Shown: positions 38,665 to 47,720 of the stretch, piece after piece
Numbering within the stretch: the stretch's first letter is position 1
Layout: every line of letters begins with the position of its first letter
Origin: Pseudoblastomonas marina
GTDB taxonomy: Bacteria > Pseudomonadota > Alphaproteobacteria > Sphingomonadales > Sphingomonadaceae
DNA length: 64,000 nt
Assembly: GCF_014641655.1 (NCBI RefSeq)
Contig: NZ_BMID01000001.1
Span: 682,001 to 746,000, forward strand
Direction of reading: 5' to 3'
The notes under the pieces: model-generated
Told to the model about the DNA's origin: nothing
The model's input: only the letters and a program-made list of their open reading frames with translations
The model's database searches: none
Made by a program: the position numbers and the translations under genes

Positions 38665-39337
38665 AAAAGAAACTACACTGCACGGCAAGTGGTATGACGA
38701 CGCGTGCGGAACGGCTTTCGGCATGGAGGTGATCGGTGAGCGCTGGGCGCTGCTGGTCGTCCGCGAGCTGATGTTCGGGCCACGTCGATTTTCCGACCTG
38801 CGCGCGAGCCTGCCGGGGATTTCGGCCAAGGTTCTCACCGAGCGACTGGCAAGCCTCGAAGGCGTGGGCGTCGTCGAACGGATCGAGGTGCCACCCCCGA
38901 CGCCGGCGCGGCTCTACGGGCTGACGGACTGGGGGCAGTGCGCGGAGCCCCTGATCCAGGAGGTGGGGCGCTGGGCCGCGCGTTCTTCGCGGCACGACCC
39001 GACATTGCCGCTGTCGCCTGTCTCGTTGATGCTGTCGTTCCGCACCATGCTGGTACGTGAGCGGCTCGCGCCGCTGGAAGGCTCGGTCGGCTTCGATATC
39101 GGGGGCGAGACCTTCGTCGCCTCGCTCACCGGGGATCTCCCGATTGTTCGCGGACAAATCGATGGATGCAATGCGATCATTCGCGCCCCTGCGGCAACCA
39201 TCATTGCCGCGCATGTCTATGGCGACGTCCCACTAGACGAACTCGAGCGCGACGCGGAATTGACGATCGCAGGAGACCGCACGCTGGCGGAACGACTGCT
39301 CGCCTGCTTCGAACTCCCGCCCAAGGCCGACGCCTAG
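38654..39337 (+). CDS. HxlR-type regulator with a C-terminal sterol-carrier-like domain
   Basis: A 227-residue protein. Residues 1-115 are an HxlR winged helix: the conserved Cys at 18, MEVIGERWALLVVRELMFGPRRFSDLRASLPGISAKVLTERLASLE, and LTDWGQCAEPL. Residues about 120-225 form a separate domain (SLMLSFRTMLV onward, with FVASLTGDLPIVRG and ATIIAAHVYGDVPLDELERD) that resembles the SCP2-like fold and could bind a small hydrophobic ligand. It diverges from the DUF1428-VOC-GST-VOC-RibD operon, so it probably senses a reactive small molecule and controls that operon. Its 3' end overlaps the DUF2236 gene by 4 bases. Confidence 0.82.
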   Translation: MKLQKETTLHGKWYDDACGTAFGMEVIGERWALLVVRELMFGPRRFSDLRASLPGISAKVLTERLASLEGVGVVERIEVPPPTPARLYGLTDWGQCAEPLIQEVGRWAARSSRHDPTLPLSPVSLMLSFRTMLVRERLAPLEGSVGFDIGGETFVASLTGDLPIVRGQIDGCNAIIRAPAATIIAAHVYGDVPLDELERDAELTIAGDRTLAERLLACFELPPKADA

Positions 39338-40212
39338 TCCGGGTTGCGATACCCGCCGTTCTGTCGGAACGCCCAGCGCAACGTGCGGCCCATCGCCTGC
39401 GTGGCCAAGCGGGCAGGCAGGGCGCCGATCCCGGGGCGCTCGAGGCCGAGCATGGCGCGGGCGAAGGGCGGCAGTCGTTCGACAGCAGCAGTCGCGATGG
39501 CGCGCTGGACCGCTGCCGGGGCCCTTTCGGGCTTGGCGGCGAGCACCAATTGCGCGACCTCGCGAGCCTGCGCGGAGCCCTCCAGTTCGCGCCGGAAGTC
39601 CCGGAACAGCTGTTCGGCTTCGTAACGGCTTTCGGGAACCGGATCGGCATCGAGCATTCGCGCGACGACCGCGAACTGGCGGAAATACTCGTCCTGCGCG
39701 GCGCGCGGCATGTCGGGGCGGACGAAGGCGCGATAGGCATCGAGGAAGCTCAGCGCTTCGGCCAGATGGACCCAGGCGAGCGTGCGCGGATTCCGCGCCG
39801 AGTAGGGCGTGCCGTCAGGCAACCTGCCGCTGACTTGGCCGTGTATTCGATTGACCCGCGCGATGGCATTCATCGCCTCGTCGCGATGGCCGAAAGTGGT
39901 CACTGCGATGAAGCGCGCGGTGCGGCGTAACCGGCCGTGCATGTCGGCCCGGAAGTCCGAATGATCGAGCACGCCCTGCAATGCGTGCGGATGGAGCATC
40001 TGCAGCAGCAGTCCGCGCACGCCGCCGACCATCATTCCGACGACATCGGCATGGACCATGCGGATCGGCGAATCGCGCTCGAACAGCGCCTCGTCGGAAG
40101 GCGGGACCGGTTGCTGGCCGCCCTCGACGTCATTGAAGGTCGCGCGCACCTGAGACACCAGGCGGCTACGGAACGCTTCGGTCGCGCGGTCGAAGGGGGA
40201 AGGACGGGTCAT
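39334..40212 (-). CDS. DUF2236 (MpaB-like) protein
   Basis: A 292-residue protein. I chose the ATG at 40212 (MTRPSPFDRATE); four more codons exist upstream. The family core is visible: a DSPIRMVHADVVGMMVGGVRGLLLQMLHPHALQGVLDHSDFR segment with the conserved His, RLRRTARFIAVTTFG, and a C-terminal helical half with PFARAMLGLERPGIG. The fungal mycophenolic-acid oxygenase MpaB belongs to this family, so an oxygenase role is possible but unproven. It is divergent from cobS, with 86 bases between the start codons. Confidence 0.8.
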   Translation of the reverse strand: MTRPSPFDRATEAFRSRLVSQVRATFNDVEGGQQPVPPSDEALFERDSPIRMVHADVVGMMVGGVRGLLLQMLHPHALQGVLDHSDFRADMHGRLRRTARFIAVTTFGHRDEAMNAIARVNRIHGQVSGRLPDGTPYSARNPRTLAWVHLAEALSFLDAYRAFVRPDMPRAAQDEYFRQFAVVARMLDADPVPESRYEAEQLFRDFRRELEGSAQAREVAQLVLAAKPERAPAAVQRAIATAAVERLPPFARAMLGLERPGIGALPARLATQAMGRTLRWAFRQNGGYRNPD

Positions 40213-40298
40213 TGAGGCACACAATGCGCGGGTCGAACATTGCTGTCGAGCGGGGATAGCTATTGCGGCCCGCCCCGCGCTTCCCTAACTCGCCCGCC

Positions 40299-41291
40299 AT
40301 GACCGAGAGCACCGATAGCAAGCCGACCTCCATGGAAACCACCATTCTCGCCGCTCCCGACACCGAAGTCGACGTGCGCGAAACCTTCGGTATCGATCTC
40401 GACTGGAAGGTCCCGGCCTTTTCCAAGGCCGACCAGCGCGTGCCCGATCTCGACGAGGATTACGTCTTCGATCCGCAGACCACCAAGGCGGTGCTCGCCG
40501 GCTTCGCGCATGATCGCCGGGTGATGATCCAGGGCTATCACGGTACCGGCAAGTCGACCCATATCGAACAGGTCGCCGCGCGGCTCAATTGGCCGACCGT
40601 GCGCATCAATCTCGACGCGCATATCAGCCGGATCGACCTGATCGGTCGCGACGCGATCGTGCTCCGCGACGGGCTGCAGGTCACCGAATTTCGCGAAGGC
40701 CTGCTGCCGTGGGCGCTCCAGCACCCGGTGGCGCTGGTGTTCGACGAATACGACGCCGGTCGCCCCGACGTGATGTTCGTGATCCAGCGGGTGCTCGAGC
40801 AACAGGGCAAGCTGACCCTGCTCGACCAGAACCGCGTGATCCGCCCCGATCCGTATTTCCGCCTGTTCGCCACTGCCAACACGGTGGGCCTCGGCGACAC
40901 GAGCGGGCTCTATCACGGTACGCAGGCGATCAACCAGGGCCAGATGGACCGTTGGAACATCGTCGTCGGATTGAACTATCTCCCGCAGGACACCGAGGTC
41001 GAGATCGTCTCGGCCAAGGCGCAGGGCGTCGACGAAAAGACCGTCACCGCGATGGTCAAGGTCGCCGACCTCACCCGCCAGGGCTTCATCAACGGCGACA
41101 TCTCGACCGTGATGAGCCCGCGCACCGTGCTCACCTGGGCGCAGAATACCGCGATCTTCGACGATATCGGTTTCGCCTTCCGCCTCTCGTTCCTCAATAA
41201 GTGCGACGAGACCGAACGCATGCTTGTGGCCGAATATTACCAGCGCGTTTTCGGCGAGGAATTGCCCGAAAGCGCCGTCGGCGCAGGTTAA
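40299..41291 (+). CDS. cobS: AAA+ ATPase, CobS-like cobaltochelatase subunit
   Basis: A 330-residue AAA+ protein. Walker A is GYHGTGKST (residues 79-87), Walker B is [10 protein letters not shown] (around 148), and sensor-type residues are in [22 protein letters not shown]. In aerobic cobalamin synthesis CobS and CobT form the ATPase of the chelatase that puts cobalt into hydrogenobyrinic acid diamide together with CobN. I chose the ATG at 40299 ([11 protein letters not shown]). cobT, the usual neighbour, is not in this window: the next gene encodes a penicillin-binding protein. Confidence 0.87.
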   Translation: MTESTDSKPTSMETTILAAPDTEVDVRETFGIDLDWKVPAFSKADQRVPDLDEDYVFDPQTTKAVLAGFAHDRRVMIQGYHGTGKSTHIEQVAARLNWPTVRINLDAHISRIDLIGRDAIVLRDGLQVTEFREGLLPWALQHPVALVFDEYDAGRPDVMFVIQRVLEQQGKLTLLDQNRVIRPDPYFRLFATANTVGLGDTSGLYHGTQAINQGQMDRWNIVVGLNYLPQDTEVEIVSAKAQGVDEKTVTAMVKVADLTRQGFINGDISTVMSPRTVLTWAQNTAIFDDIGFAFRLSFLNKCDETERMLVAEYYQRVFGEELPESAVGAG

Positions 41292-41330
41292 GCTTGGCGA
41301 AGGCTGTCTTAAGCTGTTAACACAGCAGTG

Positions 41331-43442
41331 ATGCACGGTTCGACCTACACCGAATCCGGATGGAGACGCTTCTGGCCGTTCGGGCGCCGCCAGCGCGAAG
41401 AGCGTGCGCAGTTCGAAGCGCGGCTGTCCGATTACGATCGGCGACTGGCCGAACTCGAGACCGATCTCGAAGGCGGGGCGGGCGGTGCGGCGGGCAAGCT
41501 CGCTCCTGCCGGGGGTCACTCATGGGGCTGGTGGATCAAGCGTGGGCTGCTCGCTTGCCTCGCGATCTTCGTGCTGCTCGTCGCCTATCTTGCCATCACT
41601 GCGCCACTATCGAAGTCGCTGCAGCCGATCGCTGCGCCGCAGATCACCTTGCTCGCCGCCGACGGCACGCCGATCGCGCGCAACGGGGCGATGGTGGCCG
41701 AGCCGGTCAAGGTCGCCGAGCTACCCGAGCACGTCATCCAGCCCTTCCTCGCGATCGAGGACCGGCGGTTCTACGATCATTGGGGCGTCGATCCGCGCGG
41801 GATCGGGCGCGCGGTCTTCACCGGCGTGGGCGGGGGCAGCACGATCACCCAGCAGCTCGCCAAGTTCACCTTCCTCACCCCCGAGCGGACGCTCACGCGC
41901 AAGGCGCGCGAGGCGCTGATCGCGTTCTGGCTCGAAGCGCGACTGACCAAGGACGAGATCCTCGAACGCTACCTCTCGAACGCCTATTTCGGCGACAACA
42001 TGTACGGGCTGCGTGCGGCTTCGATGCATTATTTCTACCGCAAGCCGGAGAACCTGAAGCCCGAACAGGCGGCGATGCTGGCAGGGCTGCTCAAAGCACC
42101 CTCGCGGCTTGCGCCGACCAAGAATTACGACCTCGCCAAGGAGCGTTTCAAGCTGGTCGTGGGCTCGATGGTCGAGGCAGGCTTCCTGACCGAAGCGCAG
42201 GCCGCCGCAATGCGCCCGCCGGCGCTCGACGTCCGGACCGAGCGCGACCTGCCGACCGGCACCTATTTCGCCGACTGGGCGCTGCCCGAGGCGCGGAAAT
42301 TGTCCGAGGTCGGTTATAATCGCGCGACGATCACGACTACGCTCGATGCGCGGTTGCAGGCGGCCGCCAGGCGAGCGGTCGAACGCGCACCGGGCGGGGC
42401 GCAGGTCGCGCTGGTGGCGATGCGTCCCAACGGCGAAGTCGTCGCGATGGTCGGGGGGCGCGACTATTCGCAAAGCGCGTTCAATCGCGTGACGCAGGCC
42501 AAGCGGCAGCCCGGCTCGACCTTCAAGCTGTTCGTCTACCTCGCCGCGCTCGAGGCGGGGATGCGACCCACCGACACGATCGACAACCGCCCGATCACCG
42601 AGGGTTCGTACCGCCCGCAGAACTCGGGCGAGCGCTATTCGGACGCGATCACGCTCGAAGAGGCGTTCGCGCGCTCTTCGAACGTCGCGGCGGTGCGGCT
42701 GTGGCAGAAAGTCGGCGACGACGCGGTGATCGATGTCGCGCGGCGGCTGGGTGTGAGCTCGTCGATCACGCCGGGCGATCCGAGCGTCGCGCTCGGCACC
42801 TCGACGATGACGCTGATGGAACTCACCGCGGCCTACGCTGCGGTCGCGGCGGGCGAATACCCGGTCGAACCGCGCGCCTTCCCGGCCGAGGAGAAGAGCT
42901 GGTTCGAGCAGTTGACCAGCGGCGGCGGCTTCTCGCGCCGGGTGCAGGACGACATGCAGACGCTGCTGCGTGCAGCGATCAACAAGGGCACCGGGCGTGC
43001 GGCGATGCTGCGGGTGCCCAATTTCGGCAAGACCGGCACGACGCAGGACAATCGCGATGCGCTGTTCGTTGGCTTTGCGGGAGACCTCGTAGTCGGCGTG
43101 TGGGTCGGCAACGACGACAATTCGCCGCTCGGCAATGTTTCGGGAGGCACCGTGCCGGCGCGTATCTGGCGTGACTTCATGACCGCGGCGCTCGGCGGTC
43201 GGGTCGCGCTCCCGTCGCCTTCGCCGGCCCCGGCGGAGGACCCCGGCACCCCGATCGAGCCGCAGGACGTGCCCGATATCGAGGATATCCCGCTCGGCGA
43301 GAACGGAGCTCGAATGCGGATCCGCGACGGCGAGGTCGTGATCGAGGGGGATGCCGACGTGCCGATCGATTTCCGCATCGACGAGGACGGGATCCGTGTC
43401 GAACCGCGGCGGCGCGAGGAAGAGGCCGCACCCGAACAGTAA
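41331..43442 (+). CDS. Penicillin-binding protein 1A-type, transglycosylase/transpeptidase
   Basis: A 703-residue class A PBP. It has a cytoplasmic N-terminus with a charged helix (residues 15-50), one membrane helix (about 67-90), then the glycosyltransferase domain with the catalytic E143 in IEDRRFYDHWG. The transpeptidase domain carries S396-T-F-K399, S449-S-N451 and, near residue 562, KTGTT. It polymerises and cross-links peptidoglycan. The last 80 residues form an acidic, Pro-rich tail. I chose ATG 41331; the GTG directly before it (41328) is an alternative start. A hairpin at 43446-43467 follows. Confidence 0.93.
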   Translation: MHGSTYTESGWRRFWPFGRRQREERAQFEARLSDYDRRLAELETDLEGGAGGAAGKLAPAGGHSWGWWIKRGLLACLAIFVLLVAYLAITAPLSKSLQPIAAPQITLLAADGTPIARNGAMVAEPVKVAELPEHVIQPFLAIEDRRFYDHWGVDPRGIGRAVFTGVGGGSTITQQLAKFTFLTPERTLTRKAREALIAFWLEARLTKDEILERYLSNAYFGDNMYGLRAASMHYFYRKPENLKPEQAAMLAGLLKAPSRLAPTKNYDLAKERFKLVVGSMVEAGFLTEAQAAAMRPPALDVRTERDLPTGTYFADWALPEARKLSEVGYNRATITTTLDARLQAAARRAVERAPGGAQVALVAMRPNGEVVAMVGGRDYSQSAFNRVTQAKRQPGSTFKLFVYLAALEAGMRPTDTIDNRPITEGSYRPQNSGERYSDAITLEEAFARSSNVAAVRLWQKVGDDAVIDVARRLGVSSSITPGDPSVALGTSTMTLMELTAAYAAVAAGEYPVEPRAFPAEEKSWFEQLTSGGGFSRRVQDDMQTLLRAAINKGTGRAAMLRVPNFGKTGTTQDNRDALFVGFAGDLVVGVWVGNDDNSPLGNVSGGTVPARIWRDFMTAALGGRVALPSPSPAPAEDPGTPIEPQDVPDIEDIPLGENGARMRIRDGEVVIEGDADVPIDFRIDEDGIRVEPRRREEEAAPEQ

Positions 43443-43445
43443 AAA

Positions 43446-43472
43446 GGGCCCCGATCTCTCGGAGCCCATTTT
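43446..43472. terminator. Shared terminator between the PBP and the dehydrogenase
   Basis: GGGC/GCCC and CCGA/TCGG at 43446-43467 pair around a TCTC loop with a single C/A mismatch. ATTTTC follows on the plus strand and a run of five A precedes it. It can therefore end transcription from either side. Confidence 0.6.
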
Positions 43473-43517
43473 CACCTGTTGCGGTTTTTACGGCCTGCTC
43501 TCGTGCAGGACCGGCGG

Positions 43518-44630
43518 TCAGCCATTGGGTGTGACGAGGTATTTCTCGCCTGTCGCCATCTTGCGATAATCGAGGATCGCATCCTTGGTCAGCATTTCCT
43601 CGAGCCCGACCTTCTTCTTGTAGCTGCTGGCGAAGGTCGTGGTGAGGTTGTCGAGCACGCGCTGGCGCATCCGCATGACCGTTTCCATCCCGGCGTTCTG
43701 GAGGAACGGCGTCAGCAGCCAGCCCGACAGCGTCCAGCCAAAACCATAGGACGGCGTGAGGGTGGTCGGCCCGAAGTCGAGCCGGCCGTAGATGAACATG
43801 CGCTTCGCCTGGTTCGAGCCGTAGCGCGAATATTCGTCCATCTTCGCGACCGCGACCTGCTCCATCGCCTTGAAGCAATGGTCGACCATCTGGCCGCCAC
43901 CGATCGGATCGAAGCCGTAGAACGCGCCGGTCGCATCGATCGCCTTGCGCAGCTGGTCCATGAAATCGTCGTCGGAGGAATTGACCACCCATTCGGCGCC
44001 CTGCGACTTGAGCAGTTCGGCCTGCTCGTCCTTGCGCACGATATTGACCAGCGCGATCCCGTCTTCCTGGCAGATGCGGTTGAGCATTTGGCCGAGATTG
44101 GAGGCGCCGACCGTGTGGAGGATTGCGCCCTGGCCATCGGCCTTGGCGTTCTCGACGAAGCCGAGCGCGGTCATCGGATTGACGAAGCTCGATGCGCCTT
44201 CCTCGGCGCTGTGATCGCCCAGCGGCAGGCACATCGTGGCGTCGGCGATCGCATATTGGCTGAACGCGGTGCCGGGCACGCAGGCGACACGTTGCCCGAC
44301 CAGCGCTTGCGCCATCTCGCCGTCGCCCGCAGCGACGACGGTGCCCGCGCCTTCGTTGCCCGCGGGGAGGCGCTGGCCGTGACGCGCCTTCGAACCGGTG
44401 TTGAACGGTTCGGGCATGTTGGCGACCACCTTGCCCGGTGAATACTCGGCGTTCTCGAAATCAGCCGCCCCGGTCAGGATCGCGAGATCGGATGGGTTGA
44501 TCGGCGCGGCCTCCATCTTGACCAGAACCTGATTGTCCTTCGGATCGGGGAAGGTGCTCTCGGCGATTTCGAGGGTGAGGGTACCGTCGCTTTCGAGCGT
44601 GGTGAAGAGCTGCTTGCCGGTGGTGGTCAT
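43518..44630 (-). CDS. Zinc-type alcohol dehydrogenase/quinone-oxidoreductase-like protein
   Basis: A 370-residue medium-chain dehydrogenase/reductase. The substrate domain opens with DNQVLVKMEAAPINPSDLAIL and GNEGAGTVVAAG. The cofactor domain begins ILHTVGASNLGQMLNRICQ (a glycine-poor variant of the usual GxGxxG loop), with NIVRKDEQAELLKSQGAEWVVNS. Typical zinc ligands are not evident, so it is probably a zinc-free reductase of the quinone or enoyl type. The C-terminal half is longer than usual. It stands alone, 55 bases downstream of the truA stop on the same strand. Confidence 0.8.
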   Translation of the reverse strand: MTTTGKQLFTTLESDGTLTLEIAESTFPDPKDNQVLVKMEAAPINPSDLAILTGAADFENAEYSPGKVVANMPEPFNTGSKARHGQRLPAGNEGAGTVVAAGDGEMAQALVGQRVACVPGTAFSQYAIADATMCLPLGDHSAEEGASSFVNPMTALGFVENAKADGQGAILHTVGASNLGQMLNRICQEDGIALVNIVRKDEQAELLKSQGAEWVVNSSDDDFMDQLRKAIDATGAFYGFDPIGGGQMVDHCFKAMEQVAVAKMDEYSRYGSNQAKRMFIYGRLDFGPTTLTPSYGFGWTLSGWLLTPFLQNAGMETVMRMRQRVLDNLTTTFASSYKKKVGLEEMLTKDAILDYRKMATGEKYLVTPNG

Positions 44631-44685
44631 TGGGTTCTCCTTTGCAACTTATGTTAAGGTGCGGTGGGACCGAATACAACCGCAG

Positions 44686-45426
44686 TCAGGGATATGCGGC
44701 CTCGACGAAATACAGCCCCTCGGGCGGTGCATTCAGCCCCAGCGCCTGCCGATCGCGCGCTTCGAGCGCATGGCGCAAATCCTGCGCCGTCCATTGTCCC
44801 TTTCCGACCAGCGAGAGACACCCGACCATCGAGCGGACCTGGTGATGGAGGAAGCTGCGTGCCGCGGCGTGGATGTGAACTTCGTTGCCGTGGCGTTCGA
44901 CGTCGAGGCGGTCGAGCGTCTTCACCGGGCTGTCCGACTGGCAATGGACCGAGCGGAAGGTCGTGAAATCGTGACGGCCGACGAGCGATTGCGCGGCCTC
45001 GTGCATCGCTGCCGCGTCGAGTTCGGTCGCGACATGCCAGACGCGGCCGCGATCGAGCGTCGGGCGCGCGCGGCGGTTGAGGATGCGGTAGAGATAGCTT
45101 CGCTCCACGCACGAAAAGCGCGCGTGCCAATCATCGTCGACCGTCTCGCACGCGATCACCACGATCGGATCGGGCCGCAGATGCGCGTTGATCGCCTCCA
45201 TCAGCCGGAACGGCGCGATCTCCTTCGCGATATCGGCATGGACGCGCATGCCGAGCGCATGGACGCCGGCATCGGTGCGACCGGCGGCGTGGACGCGCAC
45301 CTCTTCGCCGGTGACGCCGTGGATCGCCTCTTCGAGCGATTGCTGCACGCTCGGCCCGTCCTTCTGGCGCTGGAGCCCGAAAAACGGTCCGCCGTCGAAT
45401 TCGATGGTGAGCGCGAACCGGGTCAA
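44686..45426 (-). CDS. truA: tRNA pseudouridine(38-40) synthase
   Basis: A 246-residue TruA, which converts uridines 38-40 of the anticodon arm to pseudouridine. The catalytic Asp is D52 in [40 protein letters not shown] and [15 protein letters not shown] are the other conserved segments. The start codon overlaps the fmt stop by 4 bases (ATGA), so the two are co-translated, as in many alphaproteobacteria. Confidence 0.95.
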   Translation of the reverse strand: MTRFALTIEFDGGPFFGLQRQKDGPSVQQSLEEAIHGVTGEEVRVHAAGRTDAGVHALGMRVHADIAKEIAPFRLMEAINAHLRPDPIVVIACETVDDDWHARFSCVERSYLYRILNRRARPTLDRGRVWHVATELDAAAMHEAAQSLVGRHDFTTFRSVHCQSDSPVKTLDRLDVERHGNEVHIHAAARSFLHHQVRSMVGCLSLVGKGQWTAQDLRHALEARDRQALGLNAPPEGLYFVEAAYP

Positions 45427-46328
45427 GCGAGCCGGGTCCCTTCGGGGAGGGCATAACCGCGCAGCAGGTCGGCCGTATCCATCGCCGGCTTGCCCGCGCG
45501 CTGGATCCGGGTCGGGCGCAGCGCACCGTAACCGCAGGCGATCGTCAGCTCGTCGTCGAGGACCTTGCCGGGGATGCCTTCATGCCCGTGTACCTCCGCG
45601 GCGAGGACCTTGAAGCGCTCGCCCTCGTGCTCGAACCATGCGCCGGGGAAGGGTGCGAAGGCGCGGACCTTGCGCTCGAGCGCGACCGCGCCCTCGGACC
45701 AGTCGAGCCGCGCCTCGCGCTTGTCGATCTTCTTGGCGTAGGTCGCTTCCTTGTCATCCTGCTCGATCGGCTGGTGCAGGTCGAGGTCGCGCAGCGTGCC
45801 GACCATCAGTTGCGCGCCGATCTCGGCCAGTTCCTCGGTCAGCGCTCCGGCGGTCTTGTTTTCGATCGGCACGCGCGCGGTCGCGAGCATCGGCCCAGTA
45901 TCGAGCCCGGCCTCCATCTGCATGATGGTGATCCCGGTCACGCTGTCGCCGGCAAGAATCGCCCGCTGGATCGGTGCAGCACCACGCCATTTGGGCAGAA
46001 GCGAGGCATGGACGTTGAGTGCGCCCTTCGTGGGGATGTCGAGCACCGCCTGCGGCAGGATCAACCCGTAAGCCGCGACCACCAGCAGGTCGGGCTCGAG
46101 CTCTGCCAATCGCGCTTGTTCGGCGACATCGCGCAGGCTTTCCGGATGCCGCACCTCGATATGGCGCGTTTCCGCCTCTTCATGCACGGGCGTGCGCTGA
46201 AGTTTCTTGCCGCGCCCGGCCTTCCTCGGCGGCTGGGTGTAGGCCGCCGGGATCGTGTGCCCCGCCTCGTCGAGCGCGGCGAGCGTCGGCACCGCGAAAT
46301 CGGGCGTTCCCATGAAGACGATGCGCAT
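45423..46328 (-). CDS. fmt: Methionyl-tRNA formyltransferase
   Basis: A 301-residue Fmt, which formylates initiator Met-tRNA. The ATG at 46328 gives [24 protein letters not shown]. The catalytic segment [24 protein letters not shown] has the Asn/His of the active site, and [12 protein letters not shown] the catalytic Asp. It overlaps truA by 4 bases and is divergent from recR. def, the deformylase that removes the formyl group, lies just beyond recR on the other strand. Confidence 0.95.
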   Translation of the reverse strand: MRIVFMGTPDFAVPTLAALDEAGHTIPAAYTQPPRKAGRGKKLQRTPVHEEAETRHIEVRHPESLRDVAEQARLAELEPDLLVVAAYGLILPQAVLDIPTKGALNVHASLLPKWRGAAPIQRAILAGDSVTGITIMQMEAGLDTGPMLATARVPIENKTAGALTEELAEIGAQLMVGTLRDLDLHQPIEQDDKEATYAKKIDKREARLDWSEGAVALERKVRAFAPFPGAWFEHEGERFKVLAAEVHGHEGIPGKVLDDELTIACGYGALRPTRIQRAGKPAMDTADLLRGYALPEGTRLA

Positions 46329-46380
46329 AGCTTTCCCGCGATCCTTTCGCATTGCGTGATCGCGCCCTATCTGTGCCCCC

Positions 46381-46977
46381 ATGGCATCGCAAGAGATCGA
46401 AGCGCTGGCCTCGGCCCTGGCGCGGCTGCCCGGCCTCGGCCCGCGTTCGGCGCGGCGCGCAGTGCTGTGGCTGGTCAAGAACCGCGAGCGCGCGCTGCCG
46501 CAGCTGGTCGAGACGCTGGCGGCGGTGCAGGACACGCTGGTCGAATGCGAGACCTGCTTCAACGTCGATACCCGCAACCCTTGCGGAATCTGCGCCGATC
46601 CCCGCCGCGATGCGAAGTCGATCTGCGTGGTAGAGGACGTCTCGGACCTGTGGGCACTCGATCGCGCGCGGCTGTTCCAAGGTACCTATCATGTGCTCGG
46701 CGGGCGGCTATCGGCCCTCGACGGTGTGCGGCCCGAGGACCTCACGGTGGGCGAGCTCCTCCAACGGGTCGAAGCGGGGGGCGTGGACGAGGTGGTTCTC
46801 GCCATGAACGCCACGCTCGAAGGCCAGACCACCGCGCATTACCTCGCCGAGCGGCTCGAGGCATTCCCGGTCAAGGTCACGCAATTGGCGCATGGCCTGC
46901 CGGTGGGCGGGGAACTGGATTACCTCGACGAAGGCACTCTGGCACAGGCGCTGCGCGCGCGGCGTCCGGTGGATTGA
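46381..46977 (+). CDS. recR: Recombination mediator RecR
   Basis: A 198-residue RecR, which with RecF and RecO loads RecA at gaps. It has the N-terminal helix-hairpin-helix region ([18 protein letters not shown]), four zinc Cys (C56, C59, C68, C71 in [22 protein letters not shown]) and the Toprim domain with [14 protein letters not shown] and [16 protein letters not shown]. The size is standard. It is divergent from fmt with 52 bases between the starts. Confidence 0.95.
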   Translation: MASQEIEALASALARLPGLGPRSARRAVLWLVKNRERALPQLVETLAAVQDTLVECETCFNVDTRNPCGICADPRRDAKSICVVEDVSDLWALDRARLFQGTYHVLGGRLSALDGVRPEDLTVGELLQRVEAGGVDEVVLAMNATLEGQTTAHYLAERLEAFPVKVTQLAHGLPVGGELDYLDEGTLAQALRARRPVD

Positions 46978-47008
46978 AAGCGCGCCTAAGTGCGACTAAA
47001 TAGCATCC

Positions 47009-47578
47009 ATGGCTATCCGTGAAATCCTCGAAGTGCCGGATCCCCGGCTCAAGACCGTGTCGACTCCCGTCGAGAAGGACGAGTTCGACGACGATCTGCG
47101 CACCCTCGTCGACGACATGTTCGAGACGATGTACGCCGCGCCGGGCATCGGCCTCGCCGCGATCCAGGTCGGCGTGCCCAAGCGCGTGCTCGTGATCGAC
47201 CTGCAGGAGCCCGACGAAAGCGCTGATGCCGAAGATTGCGGCGACGACGAATGCGGCCACGACCACCGCCCGGTGGTCCGCAACCCTCGCACCTTCATCA
47301 ATCCCGAAATCCTTGACCCGGCCGAGGAACTGGCGACCTACCAGGAAGGTTGCCTGTCGGTGCCTGACATCTACGCCGACGTCGATCGTCCCGCGACCTG
47401 CCGCGTCCGCTACCAGGACCTCGATGGCAATGTGCACGAGGAAGACATGACGGGCCTGATGGCGACCTGCATCCAGCACGAGATGGACCACCTCGAAGGC
47501 ATCCTGTTCATCGACCACCTCTCGCGCCTCAAGCGCAACATGGCGCTGAAGAAGCTCAGGAAGCTGCAGGCGGCTTGA
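47009..47578 (+). CDS. def: Peptide deformylase with an acidic Cys/His insertion
   Basis: A 189-residue PDF. Motif I is GIGLAAIQ (residues 46-53), motif II is EGCLSVP (113-119, with the metal Cys) and motif III is QHEMDHLEG (156-164). Against the common 165-170 residues it has an insertion at about 69-89 ([20 protein letters not shown]), rich in Asp and Glu with C77, C82, H84 and H86. This lies in the CD loop that shapes the specificity of the enzyme. It is downstream of recR with a 31-base gap. Confidence 0.94.
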   Translation: MAIREILEVPDPRLKTVSTPVEKDEFDDDLRTLVDDMFETMYAAPGIGLAAIQVGVPKRVLVIDLQEPDESADAEDCGDDECGHDHRPVVRNPRTFINPEILDPAEELATYQEGCLSVPDIYADVDRPATCRVRYQDLDGNVHEEDMTGLMATCIQHEMDHLEGILFIDHLSRLKRNMALKKLRKLQAA

Positions 47579-47586
47579 TTCTTTTG

Positions 47587-47664
47587 GTCATCCCCGGCGC
47601 AGGCGGGGATCCAGAGTGAGGTCGTGCCAGGTCGCCGTGGCTTCTCGCCTTCGCGGGAATGACG
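47587..47664. repeat. REP-like palindromic element between def and rmuC
   Basis: GTCATCCCCGGCGCAGGC at one end and CCTTCGCGGGAATGACG at the other form the ends of a GC-rich imperfect palindrome. An internal GGCGGGGATCC lies next to the first arm. The pattern of a GTCATCCC end facing a GGGAATGAC end matches the element at 18227-18309 in style. Confidence 0.55.
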
Positions 47665-47720
47665 GGGAAGAGAGTATCGATCCTCTGGCGTTCCGTTTCC
47701 GTTCCGCGTAACGTCGGCGC

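Noticed and set aside
41721-43475. 584-codon minus-strand open frame opposite the penicillin-binding protein
   Set aside because: The plus strand has all the catalytic motifs. The minus frame is low-complexity Arg/Glu/Leu and has no start signal.
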